A stretch of DNA of 64,000 bases. Source: Chryseobacterium aahli. GTDB lineage: Bacteria > Bacteroidota > Bacteroidia > Flavobacteriales > Weeksellaceae. Below, piece after piece: positions 41,216 to 50,789 of this stretch (its first letter is position 1; the number at the start of each line of letters is the position of its first letter). The notes beneath the pieces are model-generated. The model worked only from the letters and a program-made list of their open reading frames with translations, did not search any database and was not told where the DNA came from. A program made the position numbers and the translations under genes. The stretch covers positions 372,001-436,000 of the forward strand of contig NZ_JALDNB010000002.1 of the NCBI RefSeq assembly GCF_022699665.1, read 5' to 3'.

Positions 41216-43426
41216 CTAAAAAAACTGATCCGGAGTAATCGGTAAATTCCTGAAACGTTTTCCGGTTGCATTATAGATTGCATTGGCAAGCGCCGGCGCA
41301 GCACCAATAATTCCTACTTCACCCAAACCTTTTGCTCCACTTGGGTTAAGATTTAAATCAGGTTTATTGATAAACACAACTTCAATTATTGGTGCGTCTG
41401 CGTTGACAGGGAAATGATATCCTGCCAAATCATTGGCGATAATGCTTCCCAATTTCTCATCAACAGACATCTTTTCCATCAAAGCCATGCCGATTCCACC
41501 AACTGCAGCACCGGAAATTTGATTGGCAGCCGGTTTTTGATTAATGATTTTCCCACCGTCTACAACAACAACCATTTTATCGACAACTACTTTTCCGGTT
41601 TTGGTATTTACTTTTACCTTACAAAAATGCGCAGCTGAGGAACAGAAAGAAAACTTCTTCTTCTCTTCACCCGCTTCTGATGAAGCTTCCACTTCAATTA
41701 GATTTAAATTATTTTTACTGAAAATATCATGATAGGAAAGGAAATTATCACCTTCTTTCTGAAAAGAAATGCCTTTGTCTGAAAGTATGATATCTGCAAC
41801 TGCAGCATTTTGAAATTTTTGATTTGACACAGAAGCATATTCAGCAAGCTTTAATTTTAATGCGTCACAAACTGCAGCCACAGCTCCACTGATTGATGAT
41901 AAACCTGTACTTCCGCCCTGACTTCCAGCAGGTGGCAAATCTGAATTTCCTAATTCAATTTTTATTTTATTTCGTGAAATACCGGAACGCTCATGCATAA
42001 TATTCACCATTCCAGTTCCAGTTCCCGTTCCGATGTCGGTCATTGCGGTTTGCAGAACAATATTTCCATCTTTGGTCATTTTAATTCCTGCTCCGGCTTT
42101 GTTTCGTCCGGCATTCCACATTCCGACTGCCATTCCATATCCAATTTTCCAATCGCCTTCAATGGTTGCTACCGGTGTAGGCTTGCGTAAATTCCAGCTG
42201 ATCATTTTAGCACCTTTTTCTATGGCTTCTTTCAAGAAATTTGTAGACCAAGGCAATCCCGTTTCAGGATTTTTTTCTGTTGCTAAATTTTTATATCTGA
42301 GTTCAACAGGATCCATTTTCAATTGATAGCTCAATTCATCTAAAGCAGATTCTACTGCAAAATCACCAGTGCAGTCGCCGGGGCCACGCATCCATGTTGG
42401 TGCACTGAGATTTAAAGGAACGACTGCATTTTCAGTTTTAAGATTATCAAATTGGTAAATCAATCTTGTCACTCTTGTAATTCCATCACTAAAAGAATCA
42501 TAAATAGCACAACCATTTTTTGCCTGATGCAAAACTCCCGTAATTTTACCGTCCTGATTGGCACCTAATTTTATTCTCTGCCAAGATGCAGGCCTATAAC
42601 CAACAGAGTGAAACATCTGAGGCCTTGTCAGCATCAACTTGACGGGTCTGTTGACTTGTTTAGCTCCCAAAATCGCAGCCAAAGCGTGCGGCCACACTTT
42701 TAAACCCGAACCAAAACCGCCACCTACAAACTCGCTGATGACCTGTATATTATCGACAGGAATTCCGAATAATCCGGAAAATGTTTTCTGTACGCTATTG
42801 ACTCCCTGATTTTTATCGTGTAATCTTAATTTATCTTCTGCATACCAATGTGCAATAGTTGCATGCATTTCCATTGGATTGTGAATTTCGGCTGCGATGT
42901 TGTATTGTTGGTCTATCGTAAATGGTGAATTGCTCCAACTTTTTTCGTTACCTCTTTCCTTTCCGGCAGGTTTTAATTCTACTTTATTTTTAGCCTGATT
43001 AAAATCTACTTCAAAAGGAGCAGTTGTAAATTCTACTTTCACTAAAGATGCAGCATAAGTAGCTTCTTCCAAAGTTTCAGCAATTACTAAAGCAATAGGT
43101 TGTCCTTTAAAATAAATCTTATCGGTATGGAAAACCGGAAGTCCGAATTTTGATTCTTTTATCTTCGATTCATCCACAAACCCCGGAACTGAAGGTTTTT
43201 TAAGGTGTGAAATAATATCGAGTAATCCTTCAGCCTGTTTTGCGGCATCGGTGTTAATCGATTTAATTGAACCAGATGCGATTTCACTCGTCACCAAAAC
43301 GCCATAACAGAGGTTGTCTACTTTATATTCGGCGGCATATTTCCCTTGTCCTTTTACCTTTGCAATTCCTTCTACACGACCTTCAACAGGTAGTACAAAA
43401 TCAGTTTTATCGTCAAAAAATCCCAT
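41216..43426 (-). CDS. Molybdopterin-binding subunit of a PaoABC-like aldehyde oxidoreductase
   Basis: A 736-residue large subunit of the xanthine-oxidase family, close in length to E. coli PaoC/YagR. Molybdenum-cofactor segments are GGGFGSGLKVWPHA and DIGTGTGTGMVNIM. The active-site glutamate is in AKGLGEVGIIGAAP. The enzyme hydroxylates aldehydes or heterocycles. No signal peptide is present; in the Pao system the large subunit is carried out by the Tat signal of the small subunit. It is the last of three genes. Confidence 0.9.
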   Translation of the reverse strand: MGFFDDKTDFVLPVEGRVEGIAKVKGQGKYAAEYKVDNLCYGVLVTSEIASGSIKSINTDAAKQAEGLLDIISHLKKPSVPGFVDESKIKESKFGLPVFHTDKIYFKGQPIALVIAETLEEATYAASLVKVEFTTAPFEVDFNQAKNKVELKPAGKERGNEKSWSNSPFTIDQQYNIAAEIHNPMEMHATIAHWYAEDKLRLHDKNQGVNSVQKTFSGLFGIPVDNIQVISEFVGGGFGSGLKVWPHALAAILGAKQVNRPVKLMLTRPQMFHSVGYRPASWQRIKLGANQDGKITGVLHQAKNGCAIYDSFSDGITRVTRLIYQFDNLKTENAVVPLNLSAPTWMRGPGDCTGDFAVESALDELSYQLKMDPVELRYKNLATEKNPETGLPWSTNFLKEAIEKGAKMISWNLRKPTPVATIEGDWKIGYGMAVGMWNAGRNKAGAGIKMTKDGNIVLQTAMTDIGTGTGTGMVNIMHERSGISRNKIKIELGNSDLPPAGSQGGSTGLSSISGAVAAVCDALKLKLAEYASVSNQKFQNAAVADIILSDKGISFQKEGDNFLSYHDIFSKNNLNLIEVEASSEAGEEKKKFSFCSSAAHFCKVKVNTKTGKVVVDKMVVVVDGGKIINQKPAANQISGAAVGGIGMALMEKMSVDEKLGSIIANDLAGYHFPVNADAPIIEVVFINKPDLNLNPSGAKGLGEVGIIGAAPALANAIYNATGKRFRNLPITPDQFF

Positions 43427-43463
43427 GTTTTTACTTTTTAAAATTTGTTAGAAATAAAACAGT

Positions 43464-44441
43464 TTATAGTTTGGAAGCATTTTGCAAAGCCAGTTCGATA
43501 GCTCCCTTCAACATCGGAACTTTGTAACCGTTTTGAGCCAGAGGCTTTACTTTTTCTGTTGCAATTTCTGCAGCTTTTTTAAATATTTCTTCAGAAGCTT
43601 TTTTACCTTTCAGATAGTCTTCTGCTTCGTACCATCTCCATGGTTTGTGTGCAACACCGCCAGAAGCTAATCTTGCATCTTTGATTGTATTTCCTTCCAT
43701 TTGTAAAGCTGATGCTACAGAAATCATCGCAAAAGCGTAAGAGGTCCGTTCACGTAACTTTACGTAAGCATATTTTTTATAAAATTCATTTTTCGGAACT
43801 TCAATATGAGTGATTAAAGCGTTTTGAGGTAAATTATTATCTAACCATGGTGTATTTTCAGGTAATTTATGGAAATCTTTAAATGGAATCATAAACTTTT
43901 CGTCTTTAGAAGTAAGTCCATGAACATTGGCATCCAACGCACTTAGAGAAATACATAAATCTGATGGATGAACTGCAACACATTGGTCATTGTAACCCAC
44001 AACAGCACTCATTTTATTATCCCCAATCAAAGCACTACAACCACTTCCTTTTTTCCTTTTGTTGCATGGAGTGGTCACATCATAAAAGTATGGACATCTG
44101 GTTCGTTGCAAGAGATTTCCTGCTGTACTTGCCATATTTCTTATTTGTGGTGAAGCTCCCGCTAAAACTGCTTTAGTGATTAAGGGATAATTTTTAAGCA
44201 AATTAGAATTTGTAGTCAACGCAGTATTTCTAACCATTGCTCCCAAACTAACTGACTTTTCAGACCATTTAATTTCGCTAGACAAGGCCGATGAAACATC
44301 AACCATTCCGTCGGGTTGTGCGATATTTTTCTTGAGAAGATCGACAATATTGGTTCCGCCTGATATAAAATCTCTGTTTGAACTCTTTAATTTTAAAGCT
44401 TCAGCAGAATTTTTTGCTTTTTCAAATGTAAATGGTTTCAT
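43464..44441 (-). CDS. FAD-binding subunit with 4Fe-4S site (PaoB-like)
   Basis: A 325-residue medium subunit of the xanthine-oxidase family, starting MKPFTFEKAKNSAEAL. FAD motifs are FISGGTNIVDLLKKN and NMASTAGNLLQRTRCP. The cysteine-rich insert RTRCPYFYDVTTPCNKRKKG with SGC fits the extra 4Fe-4S cluster known in E. coli PaoB. The frame is open further upstream, but ATG 44441 overlaps the previous stop by four bases (ATGA), a typical coupled start. Confidence 0.9.
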   Translation of the reverse strand: MKPFTFEKAKNSAEALKLKSSNRDFISGGTNIVDLLKKNIAQPDGMVDVSSALSSEIKWSEKSVSLGAMVRNTALTTNSNLLKNYPLITKAVLAGASPQIRNMASTAGNLLQRTRCPYFYDVTTPCNKRKKGSGCSALIGDNKMSAVVGYNDQCVAVHPSDLCISLSALDANVHGLTSKDEKFMIPFKDFHKLPENTPWLDNNLPQNALITHIEVPKNEFYKKYAYVKLRERTSYAFAMISVASALQMEGNTIKDARLASGGVAHKPWRWYEAEDYLKGKKASEEIFKKAAEIATEKVKPLAQNGYKVPMLKGAIELALQNASKL

Positions 44442-45031
44442 AGCGCTGCAACTTTTTGGATAGATTCTACAATTCCGTTGTAGGCACCACAACGACAGAG
44501 ATTTCCGCTCATGAATTCCTTAATTTCTTCTACCGAATTGGTATGACCTTCTTTTACACAGGCCACAGCAGACATGATTTGTCCCGGGGTGCAATATCCA
44601 CATTGAAAACCGTCACATTCTATAAAGGCTTCCTGCATGGGATGAAGCTGATCACCGCTCGATAAACCTTCAATTGTGGTTACTTCTTTACCGGGAACCA
44701 TTGCTACCAAAGTCAGGCAGCTTAGTGCTCTTTCGCCATCAATATGAACCGTACAAGCTCCACATTGCCCGTGGTCGCAGCCTTTTTTCGTTCCGGTAAG
44801 ATTTAGATTTTCACGAAGAACATCTAACAAGGTTGAGCGACTGTCTGTTTTAATTTCGTGTACTTTTTTGTTGACAGAAATTTTTATCGGTAAGACAGTT
44901 TTCTTTGGAAGAATAAAATCTTTTACATCCTGATAAAAAGCTTTTACTGACGTTGGAATTGATGCGAAAATTGCTACAATAGCCGTGCTTTTCAGGAAGG
45001 ATCTTCTGTTTTGATTGGTAGAGTCAGACAT
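44438..45031 (-). CDS. Tat-exported 2Fe-2S subunit (PaoA-like)
   Basis: A 197-residue small subunit with a twin-arginine signal (NRRSFLKSTAIVAIFA). It then has two 2Fe-2S domains: plant-ferredoxin type (CDHGQCGACTVHIDGERALSC) and the helical domain (ECDGFQCGYCTPGQIMSAVAC with NLCRCGAYNGI). All eight cluster cysteines are visible. It passes electrons between the molybdenum site and the FAD subunit. First gene of the operon; the Tat signal predicts a periplasmic complex. Confidence 0.93.
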   Translation of the reverse strand: MSDSTNQNRRSFLKSTAIVAIFASIPTSVKAFYQDVKDFILPKKTVLPIKISVNKKVHEIKTDSRSTLLDVLRENLNLTGTKKGCDHGQCGACTVHIDGERALSCLTLVAMVPGKEVTTIEGLSSGDQLHPMQEAFIECDGFQCGYCTPGQIMSAVACVKEGHTNSVEEIKEFMSGNLCRCGAYNGIVESIQKVAAL

Positions 45032-45206
45032 ATCTGATGTTTTTTAGGAGAGACTTGGTAAGTTTTATTTGAATTTAAACTCAATGACTAATTCAACTAT
45101 TTCAAATTTAATCAAAACTTTATGCAAAACTTATGATTGAATCTAAACTTCTAGCCTCAGAGTCTAATTTATAATGGAAATAAATTAAATAATTTATAAC
45201 GCAAAA

Positions 45207-45240
45207 AATCCGACAAAGTATTTTCTGTCGGATTGTATTT
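45207..45240. terminator. Terminator after the DUF4249 gene
   Basis: The stem AATCCGACA / TGTCGGATT has an A-run on the left and T on the right. The minus-strand T-run serves the DUF4249/TonB receptor pair. Confidence 0.8.
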
Positions 45241-45257
45241 TTAAGTTTAAAATGATA

Positions 45258-46070
45258 TTACTGAATCACATAACTCTTTTTGCTGACTGTATGTGCCGAA
45301 AAATATCCCAATGCACCATTGCTGATGTTGCTTGGCGGATTGGAAGGGGTAATTCCGCCACCGGGACCGCCACCATCGATAATTTGTAATAATGAGGAAA
45401 AATAGGTAAAAACGTTGGTATCAATACATTGCATTTCAACATTAATTGTGTCACCTACTTTTGTTTTTTCACTTTCACCGTCTTCATCATCATTTGGAAG
45501 CAACAAAGGTCTTTGGTTGAGCATTCCATTGTTAACATTATCAGAAAACGCTTCAAATGTTTTTTTCGGATTACTATTTAAAGTATAACTGAAAAGATAT
45601 CTGTTTCCTAAAGTTGCCGGATCTGTAAAAATAGGTAAAAGTGTATACGATAATTCGCCAGCAACCAAGAATGAATCCTGCTGCAAATCCTCAAGCACAA
45701 CAGGTTGCGGCATAGTACTCGTCGCTGTATATTCTTTTCCTTCTGCCGAAACTTTTAAAGAATACGTTCTACCGGGTGCGGTTGTAAAAGTCGTGGTTTC
45801 GTAAATCCCCTGACCTACATGGTTTAAGGTTTCGGTTTGTCCGGTGTTATCACTTAAAATAACAACAGCATTACTTACAATTGGATATATATTATTTTCT
45901 GTAAATGCTACCGATTTGGTAATTTTCACCTGATAAGGTCCAGGTTGATTGGTTACGTTAGCTTCAATGACGATATTTCCGCTTTGATCCTCTAAATCTA
46001 AGTCAATTTCTTTCTCACAACTCGTGAATAAAAACAGTGAAACAATAATTAAAAATATGTTTTTCATCAA
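45258..46070 (-). CDS. DUF4249-family outer-membrane lipoprotein
   Basis: A 270-residue lipoprotein (signal ending LFTSC) followed by EKEIDLDLED, the typical start of DUF4249. A beta-sandwich region follows (NQPGPYQVKITKSVAFTENN; VVILSDNTGQTETL). Family members partner TonB receptors in a SusCD-like way. The gene starts one base after the receptor stop, confirming co-expression. The ligand is unknown. Confidence 0.9.
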   Translation of the reverse strand: MMKNIFLIIVSLFLFTSCEKEIDLDLEDQSGNIVIEANVTNQPGPYQVKITKSVAFTENNIYPIVSNAVVILSDNTGQTETLNHVGQGIYETTTFTTAPGRTYSLKVSAEGKEYTATSTMPQPVVLEDLQQDSFLVAGELSYTLLPIFTDPATLGNRYLFSYTLNSNPKKTFEAFSDNVNNGMLNQRPLLLPNDDEDGESEKTKVGDTINVEMQCIDTNVFTYFSSLLQIIDGGGPGGGITPSNPPSNISNGALGYFSAHTVSKKSYVIQ

Positions 46071-46071
46071 A

Positions 46072-48402
46072 TTAAAATTTAAAATTATACGTTATATTCG
46101 GAACAAACTTGAAGAGTGAAGTCTGCATTGCTCTGGTTGTTCCAGGATTATCTGGGTTGTCTTCGAAGGCAATGGTGTAGGCATTTTCTCTTCCGTACAC
46201 ATTATAAATCCCGAAAGACCATGAGCTTTTCCAACGTTTGTTTTTATTGGGTTCGTAGGTTGCGCTCAAATCCATTCTGTGGTAAGCGGGCATTCTGTCA
46301 GCATTTCGTTTGCTGTATTGGAAAATCGTTTGTCCAAGCAAATCATACTTCCCAGTCGGGAAAGTCACTGCATTTCCTGTGCTGTACACAAACAACCCTG
46401 AGAACGACCATTTTTGATTCAATTCATACGTTGCAACAACTGATAAGTCGTGGGTTTTATCCTGTCTGGCATTGTACCAATTGTTATCGTTGATTCCGTT
46501 TATTTTTCTTTCTGTTTTTGATAAGGTGTAAGAAATCCAGCCTGTCAGTTTTCCGCTTTTCTTTTTTGCGATGACTTCTAAACCGTAAGCTCTGCCTTTT
46601 CCAAACAACAATTCACCTTCAACATCAGCGGCAGCATCGAAAGTGATTTCTGCCCCGTTTTTAAAATCAATCTGATTCTGCATCGTTTTGTAATACACTT
46701 CTGCATTGATTTCGTAATTATTGTTGTTGAAATTTCTGCTATATCCGGCACTTATTTGATCCGCAATTTCAGGCTTTACCGAATAGCTACTTCCAATCCA
46801 CTGATCAGTAGGGTTTCCGCTGCTGCTGTTGCTGAGCAAGTGAAGATTCTGAGTATTTCTAGCATATCCACCTTTAATGCTGCTCACTTCATTGATTCTG
46901 TAGTTGGCAGTAATTCGCGGTTCCAAATTAACATACGTTTTTCCGAATTTTCCTTTTTCTAAAAATCGGCTTTCGGTTAAAACTCCATTGTCATAGGTAT
47001 TGAAAGTATCTCCACCCAAAACGCTGAACATCGACAGTCTTAAACCATAATTGACCGTCAACTTTTCTGTTGCTTTAAAATCGTCATTGATATAAAATGC
47101 ATTTTCCCAAGAATATCTCGAATTTCTCGGAAAACTGCTTACACTCGTTCCCGAAGCACTGCTTGGCGTAATCGTATGATAAATAGACTGTAAACCAAAA
47201 CGAACTGAATGCTTATTCCCGGCAAACCATGAGAAATCCTGTTTCAGATTCCAATCCTGAATTTGTGAATCTAATCCGAAAGTATTGTTGTTGCTCGATA
47301 GACTGACTTTGTAATCGTAATTGCTGTAAATGAATGACGTATTTGAGAATAATTTACTGTTGATAATGCTGTTCCATCGTACAGTTGCTGTCGTATTTCC
47401 CCAATCGGTAGAAAATGTATTCCCTAATCCTAAAACATCCCGTCCGAAATATCCAGAAATATACAAACGGTTGTTTTCGTTAATTTGATAATTGGCTTTT
47501 AAATTTAAATCATAAAAGTAAAGCTTGCTGTCTTTAAAATCATCAGTCGCTTTCAGGAAAACATCAGCATACGTTCTTCTTCCCGAAACAATGAATGAAG
47601 ATTTTTCTTTCTGAATCGGTCCTTCTACACTCAATCGGCTGCTAATCAAACCAATTCCTCCGTTGACGTTGTAGTCTTTATTGTTTCCGTCTTTCATTTT
47701 CACATCCATCACCGAAGAAAGTCGACCTCCGTATTGTGCCGGACTGTTCCCTTTAATAATGCTTGCATCTTTCAGTGCATCACTGTTGAACGTGCTGAAA
47801 AAACCTAGTAAGTGTGATGCATTATAAACCGGTGCTTCATCCAATAAAATTAAATTCTGATCGGTTGCGCCTCCTCTTACACTGAATCCGCTGCTGCCTT
47901 CGCCATTGCTCTTAATTCCCGGTAACAGCTGAATTGTTTTCAAAACATCTTTTTCACCAAACAAAACAGGAAGTTTTTCGATGCTTTTGATGCTCAAAGT
48001 TTCGGTTCCCATCTGAGCTGAAGTCAGATTTTTATCTTTTTTCACTGCTGAAATGATGACTTCATCAATTTGTGCAGTTCTTTCTTTTTCCTGGCTCAGA
48101 ATCAAATCTAACTTTACATTCTGATCAAGATGTACGGTCTGTCTATAGTTCTCGTAACCTCCGTATGCAACGGCAATTGTATAATTTCCCTGCGGCAGAG
48201 AAAGTGAATAAAAACCATATTCGTTGGCTGTGATATTGATGGTTGGGTCTTCTTCTACTTTGATGGTGGCTCCGATGACGAGTTCACCATTCTTTCCGTC
48301 TCGTACCGTTCCACTGATCGTTCTCCGTTCCTGAGCAAAAGCAGTAATGCTGAAAACCGAAAGCCCGATTGTGGTGAAAATTCTACAATAGATTGCTTGC
48401 AT
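46072..48402 (-). CDS. TonB-dependent receptor with carboxypeptidase-like N-terminal domain
   Basis: A 776-residue outer-membrane receptor. It has a signal peptide (MQAIYCRIFTTIGLSVFSIT ending FAQ), a carboxypeptidase-regulatory-like domain (about 27-110: RRTISGTVRDGKNGELVIGA), a plug (about 130-240, with GFSVRGGATDQNLILLDEAP) and a beta-barrel ending in ITYNFKF with a terminal Phe. The frame is open to 48531, but those 43 residues are not signal-like, so 48402 is chosen. It imports an unknown ligand with the DUF4249 lipoprotein. Confidence 0.92.
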   Translation of the reverse strand: MQAIYCRIFTTIGLSVFSITAFAQERRTISGTVRDGKNGELVIGATIKVEEDPTINITANEYGFYSLSLPQGNYTIAVAYGGYENYRQTVHLDQNVKLDLILSQEKERTAQIDEVIISAVKKDKNLTSAQMGTETLSIKSIEKLPVLFGEKDVLKTIQLLPGIKSNGEGSSGFSVRGGATDQNLILLDEAPVYNASHLLGFFSTFNSDALKDASIIKGNSPAQYGGRLSSVMDVKMKDGNNKDYNVNGGIGLISSRLSVEGPIQKEKSSFIVSGRRTYADVFLKATDDFKDSKLYFYDLNLKANYQINENNRLYISGYFGRDVLGLGNTFSTDWGNTTATVRWNSIINSKLFSNTSFIYSNYDYKVSLSSNNNTFGLDSQIQDWNLKQDFSWFAGNKHSVRFGLQSIYHTITPSSASGTSVSSFPRNSRYSWENAFYINDDFKATEKLTVNYGLRLSMFSVLGGDTFNTYDNGVLTESRFLEKGKFGKTYVNLEPRITANYRINEVSSIKGGYARNTQNLHLLSNSSSGNPTDQWIGSSYSVKPEIADQISAGYSRNFNNNNYEINAEVYYKTMQNQIDFKNGAEITFDAAADVEGELLFGKGRAYGLEVIAKKKSGKLTGWISYTLSKTERKINGINDNNWYNARQDKTHDLSVVATYELNQKWSFSGLFVYSTGNAVTFPTGKYDLLGQTIFQYSKRNADRMPAYHRMDLSATYEPNKNKRWKSSWSFGIYNVYGRENAYTIAFEDNPDNPGTTRAMQTSLFKFVPNITYNFKF

Positions 48403-48531
48403 TATTCGATGTTTATTAAGAAAATAGTTTATTTGAAAGCCTAAAGATAAGCTTTTATTAAGTGGACTTGAAAGTGAATAAACGGATAAATATATTTTAA
48501 ATTGCCTTTGTGTATGTGAAATTTTGTTCAT

Positions 48532-48561
48532 AAAAAATCCTCAATCTCTTAAATTGAGGAT
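48532..48561 (-). terminator. Terminator of the signalling operon
   Basis: The stem ATCCTCAAT / ATTGAGGAT is flanked on the left by six A, a T-run on the minus strand. It lies 31 bases after the last response-regulator stop. Confidence 0.82.
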
Positions 48562-48591
48562 GTTCATCAATTGATATCGATAGATATCTTA

Positions 48592-48957
48592 TCAATCTTT
48601 AATATGTTTAGCCACTTTCTCCTCCAAATCTTCCAGATTAAAAGGTTTCGCCACGTAATCATCTGCCTGTGCACTCTTTGCTAAAGCCACAATATCATTA
48701 TTGGCAGTTACATAGATTACAGGAATATTTTTGTATTCTTCATGGCTTTTCAAAAGCTTTGTTGCTTCTACACCACCGATATTAGGGATCCAATTATCCA
48801 TCAAAATCACGTCTGGTTGAAACTGTGAAACCTTTTGTATGATGTCGTGCGACGTTTCTGAAATCTCAACGTCATAGCCGCCTTCTTCAAAAATGATGCT
48901 GATCACTTCAAGAATCACTTTATCATCATCAAAAATCAAAATTTTCTTCTTGTTCAT
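48592..48957 (-). CDS. Single-domain response regulator
   Basis: A 121-residue receiver domain. It has the acidic pocket FDDDK, phospho-acceptor D54 in VILMDNWIP, the Thr in YVTANND and the Lys in DDYVAKPF. There is no output domain, so it acts as a phosphorelay intermediate or by protein binding (CheY/Spo0F-like). It is the last gene of the six-gene operon, 40 bases after the CheB-like gene. Confidence 0.92.
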   Translation of the reverse strand: MNKKKILIFDDDKVILEVISIIFEEGGYDVEISETSHDIIQKVSQFQPDVILMDNWIPNIGGVEATKLLKSHEEYKNIPVIYVTANNDIVALAKSAQADDYVAKPFNLEDLEEKVAKHIKD

Positions 48958-48997
48958 ATATTTAATTTATTTTATTTAATTGAAATTATTTTACTAC

Positions 48998-49570
48998 TTA
49001 CAACTGATTAATTAACTCCGCCAAATCTTTAGGATCAACTAACAGATCATAATCAACCCTCTCTAATGCCTGCTTCGGCATATAATCGACTTCAGCGGTT
49101 TCCGGATTTTGAATCCAGACGATTCCTTTATTTTTTTTAATATATTTTAAACCTTCCACGCCATCTGCACTGGCTCCTGAAAGCAAAACTCCGATCAGGT
49201 TTTCACCAAACATCTCAGCTGCAGATTTGAAAGTCACATCAATCGACGGACGCGAGTAATTCATCTTTTCTGAACTGTCGAGTGATACTGTATTTTTACT
49301 TTCAAACAACAAATGATAATCAGCAGGAACGATGTAAATCTCATTCTTCTGAACCTCTGTTTTATCTTCAATTTCAATCACTTTCATTGAAGTAAATTGC
49401 TGCAATAAAGTCGGCAGAATACTCGTTGAGTACGCTTTTCTATGAACAACCAAAACAATCGGAAAATTCATATTTTCGTCCAGCTTTTTGATCATTTCCA
49501 TAATCACCTGAAGACTTCCTGCAGATCCTCCGATGACAATTAATTCAGTATGGCTCATTTGTGTTTTCAT
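48998..49570 (-). CDS. Stand-alone CheB-type methylesterase domain
   Basis: A 190-residue protein consisting only of the CheB catalytic domain. The catalytic serine is in IGGSAGSLQVIM, the histidine in VLVVHRK and the aspartate in VLLSGASADGVEGL. The N-terminal receiver of canonical CheB is absent, so phosphorylation control would have to come from separate regulators. No methyl-accepting receptor is encoded in the window. It lies next to CheR, forming an opposing enzyme pair whose substrate is unknown. Confidence 0.88.
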   Translation of the reverse strand: MKTQMSHTELIVIGGSAGSLQVIMEMIKKLDENMNFPIVLVVHRKAYSTSILPTLLQQFTSMKVIEIEDKTEVQKNEIYIVPADYHLLFESKNTVSLDSSEKMNYSRPSIDVTFKSAAEMFGENLIGVLLSGASADGVEGLKYIKKNKGIVWIQNPETAEVDYMPKQALERVDYDLLVDPKDLAELINQL

Positions 49571-49577
49571 GCTGAAT

Positions 49578-50408
49578 CTATTGATGATCTACTTTTTTCC
49601 AAATTTTTTGGTCTTCAATCTGATGATAAGATTTATCTAAATTAGAAAACCGCAAAGTTTCTTTCGAACCTAAGGCCAGATAACCCAAATTTTCTAAACT
49701 TGCATCAAAAAGATTAAAAACACGTTCCTGCAAAGCTTTTTCGAAATAAATCAAAACATTTCTGCAGATAATCAACTGAAAGCTGTTGAACGAGCTGTCT
49801 GAAACCAAATTATGCGTCGATAAAATCAGTTTTTCCTGCAGGCTTTTATCAAACCTTGCACTGTCATAATTCGCAGTGTAATAATCTGAAAAGTCTTCTT
49901 TTCCTCCCGAAAGCATATAGTTTTCAGAATATACTTTCATCTGATGCATCGGAAAAACGCCTGATCTTGCCGTTTCTAAAACTGATGGATTAATATCTGT
50001 TCCGTAAATCAGACATTTATGATACAGATTGGCTTCCTTCAGTAAAATTGCCATCGAATATGCTTCTTCGCCAGTAGAACAACCTGCAACCCAAATCCTG
50101 ATCAAAGGATATGTTCCCAACTGTGGCAGAATTTCTTCTCTCAATTTTTTGAAAAAATAAGGATCACGGAACATCTCTGTCACATTTACCGTAATTTCTT
50201 CGATGAAATGTTTGAGATAATCAGGATCGTTGAGAACTGTGTAGCGCAATTCTGCAAAGCTGGTAAAACGGTCGATCAGACAAATACGATTGACTCGTCT
50301 TTTGAAAGATGCTCTGCTGTACAAAGAAAAATCGTATCCGTACAGGTCGTACACATCTTTGATTAGAAATTCGATTTCTTCGTCCTTTACAATACTTGGC
50401 TCCAGCAT
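49578..50408 (-). CDS. CheR-type protein-glutamate methyltransferase
   Basis: A 276-residue SAM-dependent methyltransferase. It has an N-terminal helical domain (about 1-80, YDFSLYSRASFKRRVNRICL), the SAM motif IRIWVAGCSTGEEAYSMAIL (about 106-125) and the C-terminal LIICRNVLIYFEKALQ. In chemotaxis CheR methylates receptor glutamates. Here the neighbours are kinases and response regulators, not receptors. The start abuts the stop of the upstream response regulator. Confidence 0.92.
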   Translation of the reverse strand: MLEPSIVKDEEIEFLIKDVYDLYGYDFSLYSRASFKRRVNRICLIDRFTSFAELRYTVLNDPDYLKHFIEEITVNVTEMFRDPYFFKKLREEILPQLGTYPLIRIWVAGCSTGEEAYSMAILLKEANLYHKCLIYGTDINPSVLETARSGVFPMHQMKVYSENYMLSGGKEDFSDYYTANYDSARFDKSLQEKLILSTHNLVSDSSFNSFQLIICRNVLIYFEKALQERVFNLFDASLENLGYLALGSKETLRFSNLDKSYHQIEDQKIWKKVDHQ

Positions 50409-50774
50409 TTAAGACAGTTTTTCTATAGCAGTTAATAGCACATCAACATCAATCGGCTTTTTCACATAATCCTGAGCTCCTGCATCCAGACATTTCTGTC
50501 GGTCTTCTTCCATTGCCTGAGCGGTCACTGCGATTACCGGAATATGTTTGATAGAAGGTGTCTGGCGAATAATTTTAACCGCTTCATAGCCATCCATTTC
50601 AGGCATCATCATGTCCATCAACACCAAATCAATGGTGGGATTATCTTTTAAAATCTGAATCGCTTCCTGCGCCATTGTAGAAGTTTCCATCTGAAAACCG
50701 CGGGCTTTTAATGTTAATTTTAGAGCAAATATATTTCGTGGATCATCATCCACTATCAAAATTTTCTTTTTCAT
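50409..50774 (-). CDS. Single-domain response regulator
   Basis: A 121-residue receiver with VDDDPRN, phospho-acceptor D54 in LVLMDMMMPEMDGYE, the Thr in AVTAQAM and the Lys in DYVKKPID. It strongly resembles the third receiver domain of the hybrid kinase upstream (LMDMMMPNMDGYE, AVTAKSM, DYITKPVD), suggesting duplication. It lies 15 bases after the hybrid kinase stop and directly before cheR. Confidence 0.92.
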   Translation of the reverse strand: MKKKILIVDDDPRNIFALKLTLKARGFQMETSTMAQEAIQILKDNPTIDLVLMDMMMPEMDGYEAVKIIRQTPSIKHIPVIAVTAQAMEEDRQKCLDAGAQDYVKKPIDVDVLLTAIEKLS

Positions 50775-50789
50775 GAGAGTACCTCTGAT

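Noticed and set aside
48998..50408. A chemotaxis operon based on CheB and CheR
   Set aside because: No CheA, CheW, receptor or motor genes; neighbours are hybrid kinases and response regulators instead.
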